Of a stretch of DNA of 64,000 bases, positions 50,455 through 61,979 are shown in pieces. Source of the stretch: Anagrus nilaparvatae. Taxonomy: Eukaryota; Arthropoda; Insecta; Hymenoptera; Mymaridae. The number at the start of each line of letters is the position of its first letter. Within the stretch, counting starts at the first letter, position 1. The stretch covers positions 310,001 through 374,000 of the forward strand of contig JAKSXM010000206.1 in the NCBI GenBank assembly GCA_022575985.1, written 5' to 3'. The translations under genes and the position numbers were made by a program. The notes below the pieces were generated by a model. That model did no database searches. It had not been told where the DNA came from and worked only from the letters and a program-made list of their open reading frames with translations.

Positions 50455-50821
50455 CATTTTGTTGACCAGATTTAGTTGATCAGATTTAATTGACAACCAT
50501 TTGTTGATCAGATTTATTTACTAGATTTTTTTGACCAGATTTAGTTGACCACATTTTGTTAACCACATTTTGTTGACCAGATTTAGTTGACCACATTTTG
50601 TTAACCACATTTTATTGACCAGATTTAGTTGACCAGATTTAGTTGACCACATTTAGTTGACCAGATTTTTTTGACCAGATTTACTTGACCACAGTCTATA
50701 TATTTAGCTGCATATCCTCAGTCTTATCATTATAAATTGTACCTTTGAAGTCTCAACAGGTAAATTGACTTGTGATTTTCACTTTTGATGTTCACTCGAT
50801 CACTCTTGGTTGACCAGAATT

Positions 50822-51189
50822 GACGCCATTTTTGTTGACCAGAAAAAAAAGTGAACAAAGATGAGTTGAACAGAAAAAAATGAACAAAAAAAGTTGAACA
50901 TAGAAATTTTTGAACAAAAAAATTTGAACATAAAAACTTTTGAACAAAAAAAGTTGAACAAAATTTTTTGACAAAAAAAAAATAAAAAATTCTTGAAAAA
51001 GTGAAAATAAGAAGTTGAACATAGAAATTTTTAAGTTGAACAAACTTAAAAAAATGAAAAAACTTGAAAATTTCTATTTTCAACTTCTTATTTTCACTTT
51101 TTCAATAATTTTTTATTTTTTTTTTGTTCATTTTTTTCTGTTCAACTCATCTTTGTTCACTTTTTTTTCTGGTCAACAAAAATGGCGTC
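50822..51189. mobile_element. 368-bp palindromic element with 8-bp target duplication
   Basis: Same terminal repeats as the element at 50046 (GACGCCATTTTTGTTGACC and complement). Flanked by CCAGAATT at 50814-50821 and 51190-51197. The right arm is shorter than the left, having lost part of the TTCAAAAATTT phrases. It is a second, independent insertion into the satellite. Confidence 0.85.
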
Positions 51190-54100
51190 CCAGAATTAGT
51201 TGACCACACTCTATAAATACAGCTGCATAACCATTTTCTCATCATTATAAATTGTACCTTTGAAGGGTCAACAGTTAAATTGACTTGTGATTTTCACTTT
51301 TGATGTTTACCCGATCACTCTTGGTTGACCTAATTTAGTTGACCAGATATAGTTGACCAGATTTAGTTGACCAGATTTACTTGACCAGATTTAGTTGCCA
51401 AGATTTATTTGACCAGATTTACTTGACCAGATTTACTTGACCAGATTTACTATAAATACAGCTGCATAACCATTTTCTCATCATTATAAATTGTACCTTT
51501 GAAGTGTCAACAGGTAAATTGACTTGTGATTTTCACTTTTGATGTTCACCCGACTACTCTTGGTTGACCAGATTTAGTTGACCAGATTGTTTAGGTCAAA
51601 AGACCACATTTTGTTGACCAGATTTGTTTGACCACATTTAGTTGACCAGATTTAGTTGACCACATTTATTTGACCATATATACTTGATCAGATTTAGTTG
51701 ATCAGATTTAGCTGACCAGATTTTGTTGACCAGATTTAGTTGATCAGATTTAATTGACAACCTTTTGTTGACCAGATTTATTTACGAGATTTTTTTGACC
51801 AGATTTAGTTGACCACATTTTGTTAACCACATTTTATTGACCAGATTTAGTTGACCAGATTTAGTTGACCACATTTAGTTGACCAGATTTTTTTGACCAG
51901 ATTTACTTGACCACACTCTATATATTTATCTGCATATCCTTAGTCTGATCATTATAAATTGTACCTTTGAAGTCTCAACAGGTAAATTGACTTGTGATTT
52001 TCACTTCTGATGTTCACCCGATCACTCTTTGTTAACCAGATTTATTTGACCAGATTTAGTTGACCAGATTTAGTTGTCCAGATTTAGATGACCAGATTTA
52101 GTTGACCAGATTTACTTGACCAGATTTACTTGACCAGATTTACTTGACCAGATTTACTTGACCAGATTTACTTGACCAGATTTACTATAAATACAGCTGC
52201 ATAACCATTTTCTCATCATTATAAATTGTACCTTTGAAGCGTCAACAGGTAAATTGACTTGTGATTTTCACTTTTGATGTTCACCCGACTACTCTTGGAT
52301 GACCAGATTTAGTTGACCAGATTGTTTTGACCACATTTTGTTGACCAGATTTGTTTGACCAGATTTGTTTGACCACATTTAGTTGACCAGATTTAGTTGA
52401 CCACATTTATTTGACCATCTATACTTGACCAGATTTAGTTGAACAGATTTAGTTGACCAGATATAGTTGAACAGATTTAGTTGACCAGATTTAGTTGAAC
52501 ACATTTTGTTATCCACTTTTTGTTCACCAGATTTAGTTTACCACATTAATTCAAAAAATTTTGGTCAACTGTATTTGTTCAAAAATTTTTATGTTCAATT
52601 TTTTTTGTTCAAAAATTTCTATGTTCAACTTTTTTTGCTCATTTTTTTCTGTTCAACTCATCTTTGTTCACTTTTTTTCTGGTCAAAAAAAATGGCGTCA
52701 AATTGTCTTTTGAATTTCACTTATGATGTTCACCCGACTACTCTTGGTTAACCAGATTTAGTTGACCAAATTGTTTTGACCACATTTTGTTGACCACATT
52801 TACTTGACCAGAATTAGTTGACCAGATTTAGTTGACTACATTTAGTTGAACACCTTTTGTTAACCACTTTTTGTTGACCAGATTTATTTACGAGATTTTG
52901 TTGACCAGATTTAGTTGACCACATTTAGTTGACCAGATTTTTTTGACCAGATTTACTTGACCACACTCTATACATTTAGCTGCATATCCTTAGTCTTATC
53001 ATTATAAATTGTACTTTTGAAGTCTCAACAGGTAAATTGACTTGTGATTTTCACTTTTGATGTTCACTCGATCACTCTTGGTTGACCATAAATAGTTGGA
53101 CACACTCTATAAATACAGCTGCATAACCGTTTTCTCATCATTATAAATTGTACCTTTGAAGGGTCAACAGTTAAATTGACTTGCGATTTTCACATTTGAT
53201 GTTCACCTTATCATTCTTGGTTGACCAGATTTAGTTTACCACACTCTATAAATACAGCTGCATAACCATTTTCTCATCGTTATAAATTGTACCTTTGAAG
53301 GGTCAACAGGTAAATTGACTTGTGATTTTCACTTTTGATGTTCACCCGATCACTCTTGGTTGACCAGATTTATTTGACCAGATTTAGTTGACCAGATTTA
53401 GTTGTCCAGATTTAGTTGTCCAGATTTAGTTGACCAGATTTACTTGACAAGATTTACTTGACCAGATTTACTATAAATACAGCTGCTTAACCATTTTCTC
53501 ATCATTATAAATTGTACCTTTGAAGTGTCAACAGGTAAATTGACTTGTGATTTTCACTTTTGATGTTCACCCGACTACTCTTGGTTGACCAGATTGTTTT
53601 GACCACATTTTGTTGACCAGATTTGTTTGACCACATTTAGTTGACCAGATTTAGTTGACCACATTTATTTGACCATATATACTTGACCAGATTTAGTTGA
53701 TCAGATTTAGTTGACCAGATTTAGTTGAACACATCTTGTTAACCACTTTTTGTTGACCAGATTTAGTTTACCACATTAATTCAAATAATTTTGGTCAACT
53801 GTATTTGTTCAAAAATTTTTATGTGCAATTTTTTTGTTCATTTTTTTCTGTTCAACTCATCTTTGTTCACTTTTTTTTCTGGTCAAAAAAAATGGCGTCA
53901 AATTGTCTTTTGAATTTCACTTATGATGTTTTGGTTGACCAAATTGTTTTGACCACATTTTGTTGACCACATTTACTTTACCACATTTACTTGACCAGAA
54001 TTAGTTGACCAGATTTAGTTGACTACATTTAGTTGAACACCTTTTGTTAACCACTTTTTGTTGACCGTATTTATTTGACCAGATTTAGTTGACCAGATTT

Positions 54101-55410
54101 AGTTGACCACATTTTGTTGACCAGATTTAGTTGATCAGATTTAATTAACAACCTTTTGTTGACCAGATTTATTTACGAGATTTTTTTGACCAGATTTAGT
54201 TGACCACATTTTGTTAACCACATTTTGTTGACCAGATTTAATCGACCACATTTTGTTAACCAAATTTTATTGACCAGATTTAGTTGACCAGATTTAGTTG
54301 ACCACATTTAGTTGACCAGATTTTTTTGACCAGATTTACTTGAAAACACTCTATATATTTAGCTGCATATCCTTAGTCTTATCATTATAAATTGTACCTT
54401 TGAAGTCTCAACAGGTAAATTGACTTGTGATTTTCACTTTTGATGTTCACTTGATCACTCTTGGTTAACCAGAATTAGTTGACCACACTCTATAAATACA
54501 GCTGCATAACCATTTTCTCATCATTAAATTGTACCTTTGAAGTGTCAACAGGTAAATTGACTTGTGATTTTCACTTTTGATGTTCACCCGATCACTCTTG
54601 GTTGACCAAATTTAGTTGACCAGATTTACTTGACCATATTTACTTGACCAGATTTACTTGACCAGATTTACTGAACCAGATTTACTTGACCAGATTTACT
54701 ATAAATACAGCTGCATAACCATTTTCTCATCATTATAAGTTGTACCTTTGAAGTGTCAACAGGTAAATTGACTTGTGATTTTCACTTTTGATGTTCACCC
54801 AATCACTTTTGGTTGACCAGATTTAGTTGACCAGATTTACTAGACCAGATTTAGTTGACCAGATTTAGTTGACCACATTTACTTGACCAGACTCTATATA
54901 TTTAGCTGCATATCCTTTTTCTTATCATTATAAAATGTAGCTCCGAAGTGTCAACTGGTAATGTATCGACACCATTTTTTTGTCAAAAAATTTTTTGTCA
55001 ACTTTTTTTGTTCAAAAATTTTTATGTTCAATTAATTTTGTTCAAAAATTTCTATGTTCAACTATTTTTGTTCATTTTTTTCTGTTAAACTCATCTTTGT
55101 TCACAATTTTTTCTGGTCAAAAAAAATGGCGTCGAATTGTCTTATGATGTTCACCCGACTACTCTTGGTTGACCAGATTTAGTTGACCAGATTGTTTTGA
55201 CCACATTTACTTGACCAGATTAAGTTGACCAGATTTAGTTGACCAGATTTAGTTGACCAGATTTACCTCACTCTATAAATACAACTGCATAACCATTTTC
55301 TCATCATTATAAATTGCACCTTTGAAGGGTCAACAGTTAAATTGACTTGTGATTTTCACTTTTGATGTTCACCCGAACAATTGATTTAGTTGACCAGATT
55401 TTAAGTTGTA

Positions 55411-55425
55411 ATTGTATTATTTCAG
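55411..55425 (+). promoter_or_regulatory. Possible 3' splice site just after the satellite
   Basis: TTGTATTATTTCAG precedes TAACCTCAGCGATTA and the ATG at 55441. If this acceptor is used, the gene has an upstream non-coding exon and the satellite, or part of it, lies in its first intron. No donor could be assigned. Confidence 0.35.
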
Positions 55426-55440
55426 TAACCTCAGCGATTA

Positions 55441-57852
55441 ATGATGTCATTTAGGAGTTCAGATGACATTTTTGAAATTAAACAGGATTCGTACACATTG
55501 TGTGATATTGATAAATTAGATGGAATAATTAATCAATATTGTAGTAATTTGGTTATTATAATTAATTTGATATTAATTTATTTTACTTTTCTGTTTGTTA
55601 TAGTAATTTATTTTGTTTTCAGAATGTATTTAACGAACTAAATCCAGAATATGAAAAGTTTAGTAAAGTATCTGATATTAATATTGAGTCAATTATTGAT
55701 TGGGACACATTTATTTTACGAAGCCGTAATTTGCAACCATTTATTATAGATTATAATGTCAAAGATCTAAATGATTTAACTTATTTCAATAATTTTATTT
55801 TAGAAATTAATTATGACGGTATGTTCAGTTTAACCTAAAACAACGATTTTTTGCTTGTATTTTTATTATAAATTTTTATTTGCATGATTCATTGATATAT
55901 CATTGAAAAAAATATTTAATAAATGAAAGACATATTTTATATATTTATGTAGCATCTATTTATTTTTAGACTTAAATAAATACATTGAAAAAAATGTTCT
56001 TAAATTGCCGTTTTTAAGAAACTCTACTTTTACTTTATATATGGTAATTAACAATGCACAAAATATTATTGAAGGTGACAAATTTCTTGGATTTATGTAA
56101 GTATTTATAAAAATAATTTAATTTAATTTAATTTAAATTGTTTGCATTTTATTAAAAAATTACACTTATTTTAGATTGGTATTAGAGAGTTTAGTTTCGA
56201 AATTTTGCAAGCAAATAAATTTGACCAGTTTTAAGTCACGTATTTTTAGTTTCCAAGCTACTATGGAAATCAGTAGCTATTTTAAATTTATAAAATTTTT
56301 TGGCGAGAATATGAATTTTGGTGATTTATCATCTTCGATACAATGCAGGTACACAAAGTAACGTTTGAAACCTCAGAATTGATTGTGGTAATGTTTATAA
56401 TGTGATTTTTTATAAAATTTATAGTTTACAACTACAATTCGTTTTTAAATAAAATATGTAACTTAGAGCACCAGGATATTGTATCAATAAATTTTGATTA
56501 TATTATCAGAATATCGTCTATGTCTCCAGGTGAAGGAATTGATATTGATTTAAACGTGTTGAATTTAAAAATTAATGGTCTTCAACTTGAAAAAATGGCG
56601 TATTCTGTAAGTTATTTTCAACATATTTTGTCTAATAATTAAAAATAAAAAATTTTTTTTATAGGATAGTGTGTTCTCGACTGCTTTAGATAATAATATT
56701 ATGAATAATTGCTCTGCTCTGTATAAGTTACTTAATATAAATAATGAAAAAAAAAATCGCACGCTATATCGAATGCAGTTAAAACCTATGAATACATAAC
56801 AATCAAGTCAAGAAATCATTACATTAATTTTTTTTTAAACGATTACGTAGTGAATATTAAATTTCCAGTTGAAATATTTAATGACGATAAATGTAATTTA
56901 TTTTTGGAGTTTCAATATTATGCTTATAACTCCCATATTATAAAAGAAGGTTAACTTTTTCTAAAGATCCATTAAGTTTTTTAAAAATTAATTATATTTA
57001 GTATTAATTATTTATTATAATTTCAGCTGTAGCTGTTTGTTTAACAATAATTCTATAAGGCGTTTTGTCAATTTGAAAAGTTTTATGCAACATTTATATT
57101 CATTGTTAATTAAAGATCTAAACTCGAAGGAAATGGAGATTCTAAGCAAAGAAAACTTACATAATTTTTTTTTGAAAGAATATTTTATAACTCTATGGCT
57201 TTTAAAATGCAAGTTTGGAAGATTTAGTAGACAAAAAGGAATAATTAAAGAAATAAAACGTAAAGAAGATATGCTGTATCCCATGAAATACTTAAAGCAT
57301 TTACCAAAGAAAATAATTCCAATTTTTAAAAGTATTTTTAATTTAAACAGCGGGATAATTCTACAAACTGACAATTCGCATACTACGGCTACAGAGGTGT
57401 CTGTAAGTAATTTAATTTTTCTTTTTAGCAATCATTTTACTTGTAAGTTAAATAAAATTTAAATTTTTCAGGAAATATTATTTAAAAACTATCAAAAATT
57501 CATACGAGAGCATTTATTTGCTGATGTAAAAAAAAAATTAAAGATTAAAAAACGTTATTGTGTTATGAAAGTTTTGAAAAAGAACAATATTTCTTTAGAG
57601 AAAAATAAATATGTTAAAATAGTAGGTATAAAAAAGTATTCAGAGTTACTGAAAGTATTAGTTCAACCTGTTACATTGATAGGTGATTTGTTAAACAACC
57701 AAGTAGGATTTGCAAATAGTTCATCTACTGATGTTACAAAATATTTAACATTATATAAAACTTGTAAAAATATTCATGTATTTCCGAAGTACTTTTTTCA
57801 TTCAGAAAATTTTACAATTAAATTTGATGAATGGTACAATATTGTTCCCTAA
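55441..57852 (+). CDS. Multi-exon gene of unknown function, frame breaks
   Basis: I do not recognise the product. Coding segments in order: 55441-55551 (MMSFRSSDDIFEIKQD...; weak GTTATT donor), 55623-55818, 55970-56096, 56175 to about 56320, 56425-56606, a segment from about 56655 to 56949, 57027-57402 and 57472-57852. The last ends FDEWYNIVP-stop, with AATAAA at 57925. Most junctions have good GTAAGT-type donors, TTTCAG or TTTTAG acceptors, 60-100-nt introns and matching phase. The protein, roughly 530-570 residues, is hydrophilic and Asn/Lys/Ile-rich, with no signal peptide or membrane segment. Three places do not read through: the 56320-56425 junction is ambiguous, a run of nine A near 56750 needs one base, and the start of the 57027 exon is one base out of phase. 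It is either a decaying gene or sequence error. Confidence 0.6.
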
Positions 57853-57924
57853 TTAACAAATCGTAAACAGAATGATATTACAAAAACACTTATTAATTAA
57901 AAAAAATTAATAATTTGATTTTTT

Positions 57925-57930
57925 AATAAA
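57925..57930 (+). terminator. AATAAA polyadenylation signal, 55-kb gene
   Basis: AATAAA 73 nt after the stop at 57850-57852, with a second at 57943-57948. Confidence 0.5.
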
Positions 57931-58024
57931 ATTGTATATAACCAATAAATTTGTCTTAAATATTATTATTTACTATTAATTTTTTTTTGGAAAATTACTT
58001 TAGAACTTACTTTAGTTTGTCAAT

Positions 58025-58940
58025 GTATTAGGGTAGTTTTTGGCCCAAAAGAATAATTTCTTTTTTTGCAGACGATTAAAGTTGTTAAAAAAACGATATT
58101 TTCGGAAACAGCAAACTTTCAATTGCTTATATCTCCGGTCCCTGATAAGCTTTTTTAACGTTTAAGGTCTCATTTGAAAGGTCTTTGCTAGACGCTTTTA
58201 ACGAGACCAATTGAAAATCTTAATCTAATGATGCTGAGCCACAATTTAAGTTAAAAAATCAGCTTTTTTCGATAAAATGAATCTTACGTTATAGCCATTA
58301 AAAATCAACTCCTTGAAACTTTTTGAAAATTTTTTTGGTAAAATTTGAAAGTTCAAGGAAAAAAGTGAGACCAGCCAGATGTTATTTGGATTAATCTTTG
58401 AAGCTCAGTAAATTTTCGAAAATTGGCTAAAAACAGCTATTTTGGGACCTTTTAGAGCTAGTAAAAGGTTTTAGTAGCAACCCGTCCGCCTGCGAAATGG
58501 CTGAAATTTTGGCTGGTTGAGGTTTTTATTACTCCAAACCACACCTGAAAATTTGAGCCCGATCGGAGTCATAAGTGCGCACATTTTTCTATGAAAAGTA
58601 ATGGATATGCCCTTATATAATTTGCCTGTTTCTGACACTAAATTTTTTGATTAATCAATTTGTGTCAGCTTACAGGGCGATCCAGAGCGGGATGCATTGT
58701 TTGTTTATTAGTTAACCAATCGCAGCTAAGATTACAAGCATCAACAAATAGCGATGCTCCTAATAAAATAAAATTTACGTCCCGCTCGGGTTCACCGTAA
58801 TAGCTCCTCTAAAATAACATGTTACAAATATGAATTTTAACAAAATTGTTTTTGTAATTTTTTTGTTGTTTATAAATCAATAGTCATTTTTAAATTATTT
58901 AAAAAAATTAAAATTCCGTACGTGGGTTAAACTACCCAAA
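58025..58940. repeat. Probable transposable element relic with GGGTAGTTT ends
   Basis: The segment starts TTAGGGTAGTTTTTGG (58029-58044) and ends near TTAAACTACCCAAAACTGCCC (58927-58947), which are imperfect inverted copies. The interior is GC-richer than its flanks (CAACCCGTCCGCCTGCG, CGGGATGCATTG) but has no convincing open frame. Confidence 0.35.
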
Positions 58941-58944
58941 ACTG

Positions 58945-59335
58945 CCCTTAAGACTCTTTAAAACTTATACGATAACGAGAGGAAGTTAATTCTTGTACAA
59001 AATTTTTGAGACCTATAAAACCCATTTTCATCAACAATTACAACTTTAGCAGCAATTTGAAAATTGGTCATTTTGGACCAAATATGAGCATTCAGTTTAT
59101 TGTTTATAACGGTAAAAGAATCGGAGATGAAAAATTTTGGTTTACCGGAAATGAGAGATAGCACTTATACCAACATAATGAGACCAAACAGAAGTATTTT
59201 GGTTAAATTGCAATTTGAAAGCATTATTTGGAAAATTGCCTAAAAACCCTATTTTATAACATTGTCGTAGAATTAAGCCCTGCGTTTCTAGGCCCAGAAG
59301 GCGCTTTGAAATAAACTGGGGTTTTTTTTCAACAT
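58945..59335. other. Unassigned repeat-like DNA
   Basis: No gene supported; a short minus-strand open frame has no recognisable product. It includes TTAAGCCCTGCGTTTCTAGG and adjoins the palindrome that follows. Confidence 0.3.
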
Positions 59336-59344
59336 GTTATAGTC

Positions 59345-60730
59345 ATCTATAACTAATTTAGACTGACAAAAAAAAAATCGACTTTTCGATTTTTTAAGGT
59401 GCTCAAGCGTTTTTGGGTACCACTTTATGAAAAAAAAAGCCCTAGGTAAAGCGCATCTAAAAATATTTAGTCGTTGGACAGCGCCAAAGCGTTTTCGATT
59501 TTTGAAAATTGGTTCAGGAGCGTCGGGGGGGATTACAGCTACTAAATTTAAAAGGCAACAAAAAAATAAAACTTCGGGGGGTATTTCATAGTTTTTTTGG
59601 TCACTAAAAACGATGGAATCATTTATTTTGAATTATTTCTTTAAGGCAAAAAGTTATGAGCTAATTTCGGTCTTAAAAATATCAAAAATTGGACAGTTTT
59701 TGGCGTCAAAAACATGCTGCGGACTAAAAAATGTTTAGAAATTATTTTACAGGGGTATTTCGAATGATCATTGGGTCACTAAAAACGATGAAATCGGTTA
59801 TTTTCATTTATTCTTTACTGATTCAGAGTTATGCGCCAAATAATGTAACTTGATTTCCCAAATATAGCATTTTTTTGAGTTAAATGTCAATGTCAAGCTT
59901 ACAGAGAACTCTTTTGAGCCTCTAGAAAGGTATGTTATCATAGTTTTGTGTTTTTTGAACACCGATGCATTGGTTGTAATAAAAAAATAATAAATAAATA
60001 AAAAAATACATAAAAAAATAAAAATAATAAAAATAATAAAATAATATAAATAATAAAAATAATAAAATAATAAAAATACATAAAAAAATCGAAGCAACCA
60101 ATGCATCGGTGTTTAAAAAACACAAAACTATGATAACTTAACTTTCTAGAGGCTCAAAAAAGTTCTCTGTACGCTTGACAGTCATTTAACTCAAAAAATG
60201 CTATATTTGGGAAATCAAGCTACAATATTTGGCGCATAACTCTGAATCCGTAAAGAATAAATGAAAATAACCGATTTCATCGTTTTTAGTGACCCAATGA
60301 TCATTCGAAATACCCCTTTAAAATAATTTCTAAACATTTTTTAGTCCGCAGCATGTTTTTGACGCCAAAAACTGTCCAATTTTTGATATTTTTAAGACCG
60401 AAATTAGATCATAACTTTTTGCCTTAAAGAAATAATTCAAAATAAATGATTTCATCGTTTTTAGTGACCAAAAAAACTATGAAATACCCCCCGAAGTTTT
60501 ATTTTTTTGTTGCCTTTTAAATTTAGTAGCTGTAATCCCCCCCGGCGCTACTGGACCAATTTTCAAAAATCGAAAACGCTTTGGCGCTGTCCAACGACTA
60601 AATATTTTTAGATGCGCTTTACCTAGGGCTTTTTTTTTTCATAAAGTGGAACCCAAAAACACTTGAGCACCTTAAAAAATCGAAAAGTCGTTTTTTTTTT
60701 GTCAGTCTAATAACTATAGATTGTAATTTA
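59345..60730. mobile_element. 1.4-kb palindromic foldback element
   Basis: Left arm from about 59368 (GACTGACAAAAAAAAAATCG, GCGCTGTCC mirror, CATGCTGCGGACTAAAAAAT, ACCGATGCATTGGTTG). The mirror right arm ends at about 60710 (TTTTTTTTGTCAGTC). Arms are about 600 bp with few mismatches. The centre (59985-60080) is pure AATAAAA/ATAATA simple sequence. The short open frames around 59804-60125 are translations of this AT-repeat centre. Confidence 0.8.
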
Positions 60731-61104
60731 CGACTCAAATGTTTCAAATGTATACGATTTTCACACTATTTAATCTAACAATTGTTGGTTTTTAAGGTAT
60801 TTTTGGACTCTGGGGCCCACATTTTCGAGCTTATCGACACCGAAAACATATCTCGAAGAATAAAAAACGTATTTTGAAAAGAAATTTCGTCCTGAAAATT
60901 AATTATCGATGTTAGCCAACTGCCTGAGATTTACCCTAGATTTGGTCGACCCCTAAAACCTTCACAAATATACTGAAAATTGGCATGGGATAATTTTGTA
61001 GCCTGAACTTCAACACACTTCAGGAAGAGAATTTTTGGAGCACTTTTTTTTGCGAATCGCCCTAAAATCCTCATAACTTAAGAAAGTGGTACATATAAAA
61101 ACTA

Positions 61105-61243
61105 TGCCACAAAACCTAAGGAAGTGGTATATAAAAATGATACTACACCACAAACCTGATATCCACATAAACTAAGTGATTATGTGGATTTAAGGCTTTT
61201 GGTGTAGTTTTTTTTAAAAATAAACTACTTCCTTAGGTTATGT
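61105..61243. mobile_element. Small foldback MITE, about 140 bp
   Basis: AACCTAAGGAAGTGGTATAT at the left is mirrored by ACTACTTCCTTAGGTTATG at the right. The inner ACTACACCACAAACC and ATCCACATAA motifs pair with TTATGTGGAT and GGTGTAGT. A partial copy lies at 61846-61912. Confidence 0.6.
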
Positions 61244-61244
61244 T

Positions 61245-61975
61245 GGTTTAACGTGGGAGCTCAGTGACAATAATAGTCAAATCATATCACTAGACATGCA
61301 CTTGGTTAGCTCAGTAAAAGTTACTAAATCTAGTAAATTTAGATCTTAATAATATTCTTATTTTCTCAATTAATTTTAAAATTTAATTACCAAATAAACA
61401 AAAAAATATAATATGAGATTAATAATAATATTTTTTATAACTAATAATAATCAGAAATTTATTTATTAAATTTTACTCTAGTTGTGTTTATAATATTTGA
61501 ACTACCGAAAGAATACCCCCCGACATACATTCCACATGTTTACTATAAAAGTTACTAAATCAACGATAAAACTACGTTTTCTTATAATAATTTATTAATT
61601 TGTTTATTTTGTAAACAAATACGGAGATTTTTATTAATTTCATTAAATTTCTTAATATTTTTTCTTTATTTTACGTTTTTTTTGGAGTTTTACATTTAAC
61701 ATACATGTTAAATATTTTTGCATATTTCTCCGAAACTAAACAACTAGTGCTCTCAAAATTTTTACAGTATATTTTATTAATAAAGAACTTTAATTTTATA
61801 TAATTTGGTGTAAATCTGTTCTGTAATTCTTCTTGCGAGGGTTCCACCTTAAGGCTTCTGGTTTAATTTTTTTAATATACTACTTCCTTAGATTATGTGG
61901 GTGTAAAGCTTGTTTAATTGTTTTTTTTTTCTTATCCCTATTTTTCTTAATTCTATCAGAAAAAGCGTTTTAATA
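61245..61975. other. AT-rich spacer
   Basis: No gene. It contains only the partial MITE copy near 61850-61912. Confidence 0.4.
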
Positions 61976-61979
61976 ACAC

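Larger units (their letters stand above)
47940..55400 (+). repeat. 7.5-kb higher-order satellite, 14-bp base unit
   Basis: Three modules alternate. (A) Runs of the 14-mer GTTGACCAGATTTA with variants (CACATTT, TTGTT, TACTT). (B) A block of about 120 bp with TATTTAGCTGCATATCC or AATACAGCTGCATAACC, then ATCATTATAAATTGTACC, a GTCAACAGGTAAATTGACTT phrase and GATGTTCACCCGA; I count about 18 copies. (C) A block of about 160 bp of TTCAAAAATTTCTATGTTCAA phrases ending GGTCAAAAAAAATGGCGTC; at least six direct copies. Homology between distant B-A-C groups (for example 49210-49440, 52540-52770 and 53775-53960) shows amplification of units larger than 1 kb. The short open frames here are repeat translations, not genes. 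Confidence 0.9.

Noticed and set aside
48790..52751. Repeated open frames rich in Phe/Leu/Ser, such as FCSTFFVQKFLCS
   Set aside because: They are translations of the satellite C module and palindromes on both strands, not genes.
47990..55380. A CRISPR-like array (repeats with spacers)
   Set aside because: The unit is a contiguous 14-mer with no unique spacers of constant length, in a eukaryotic genome.
57015..57431. 138-codon minus-strand open frame
   Set aside because: Antisense of an exon of the 55-kb gene, whose plus-strand splice sites at both ends are good.
59804..60125. Tyr/Phe/Ile-rich minus-strand open frames resembling membrane segments
   Set aside because: They translate the (AATAAAA)n centre of a palindrome.
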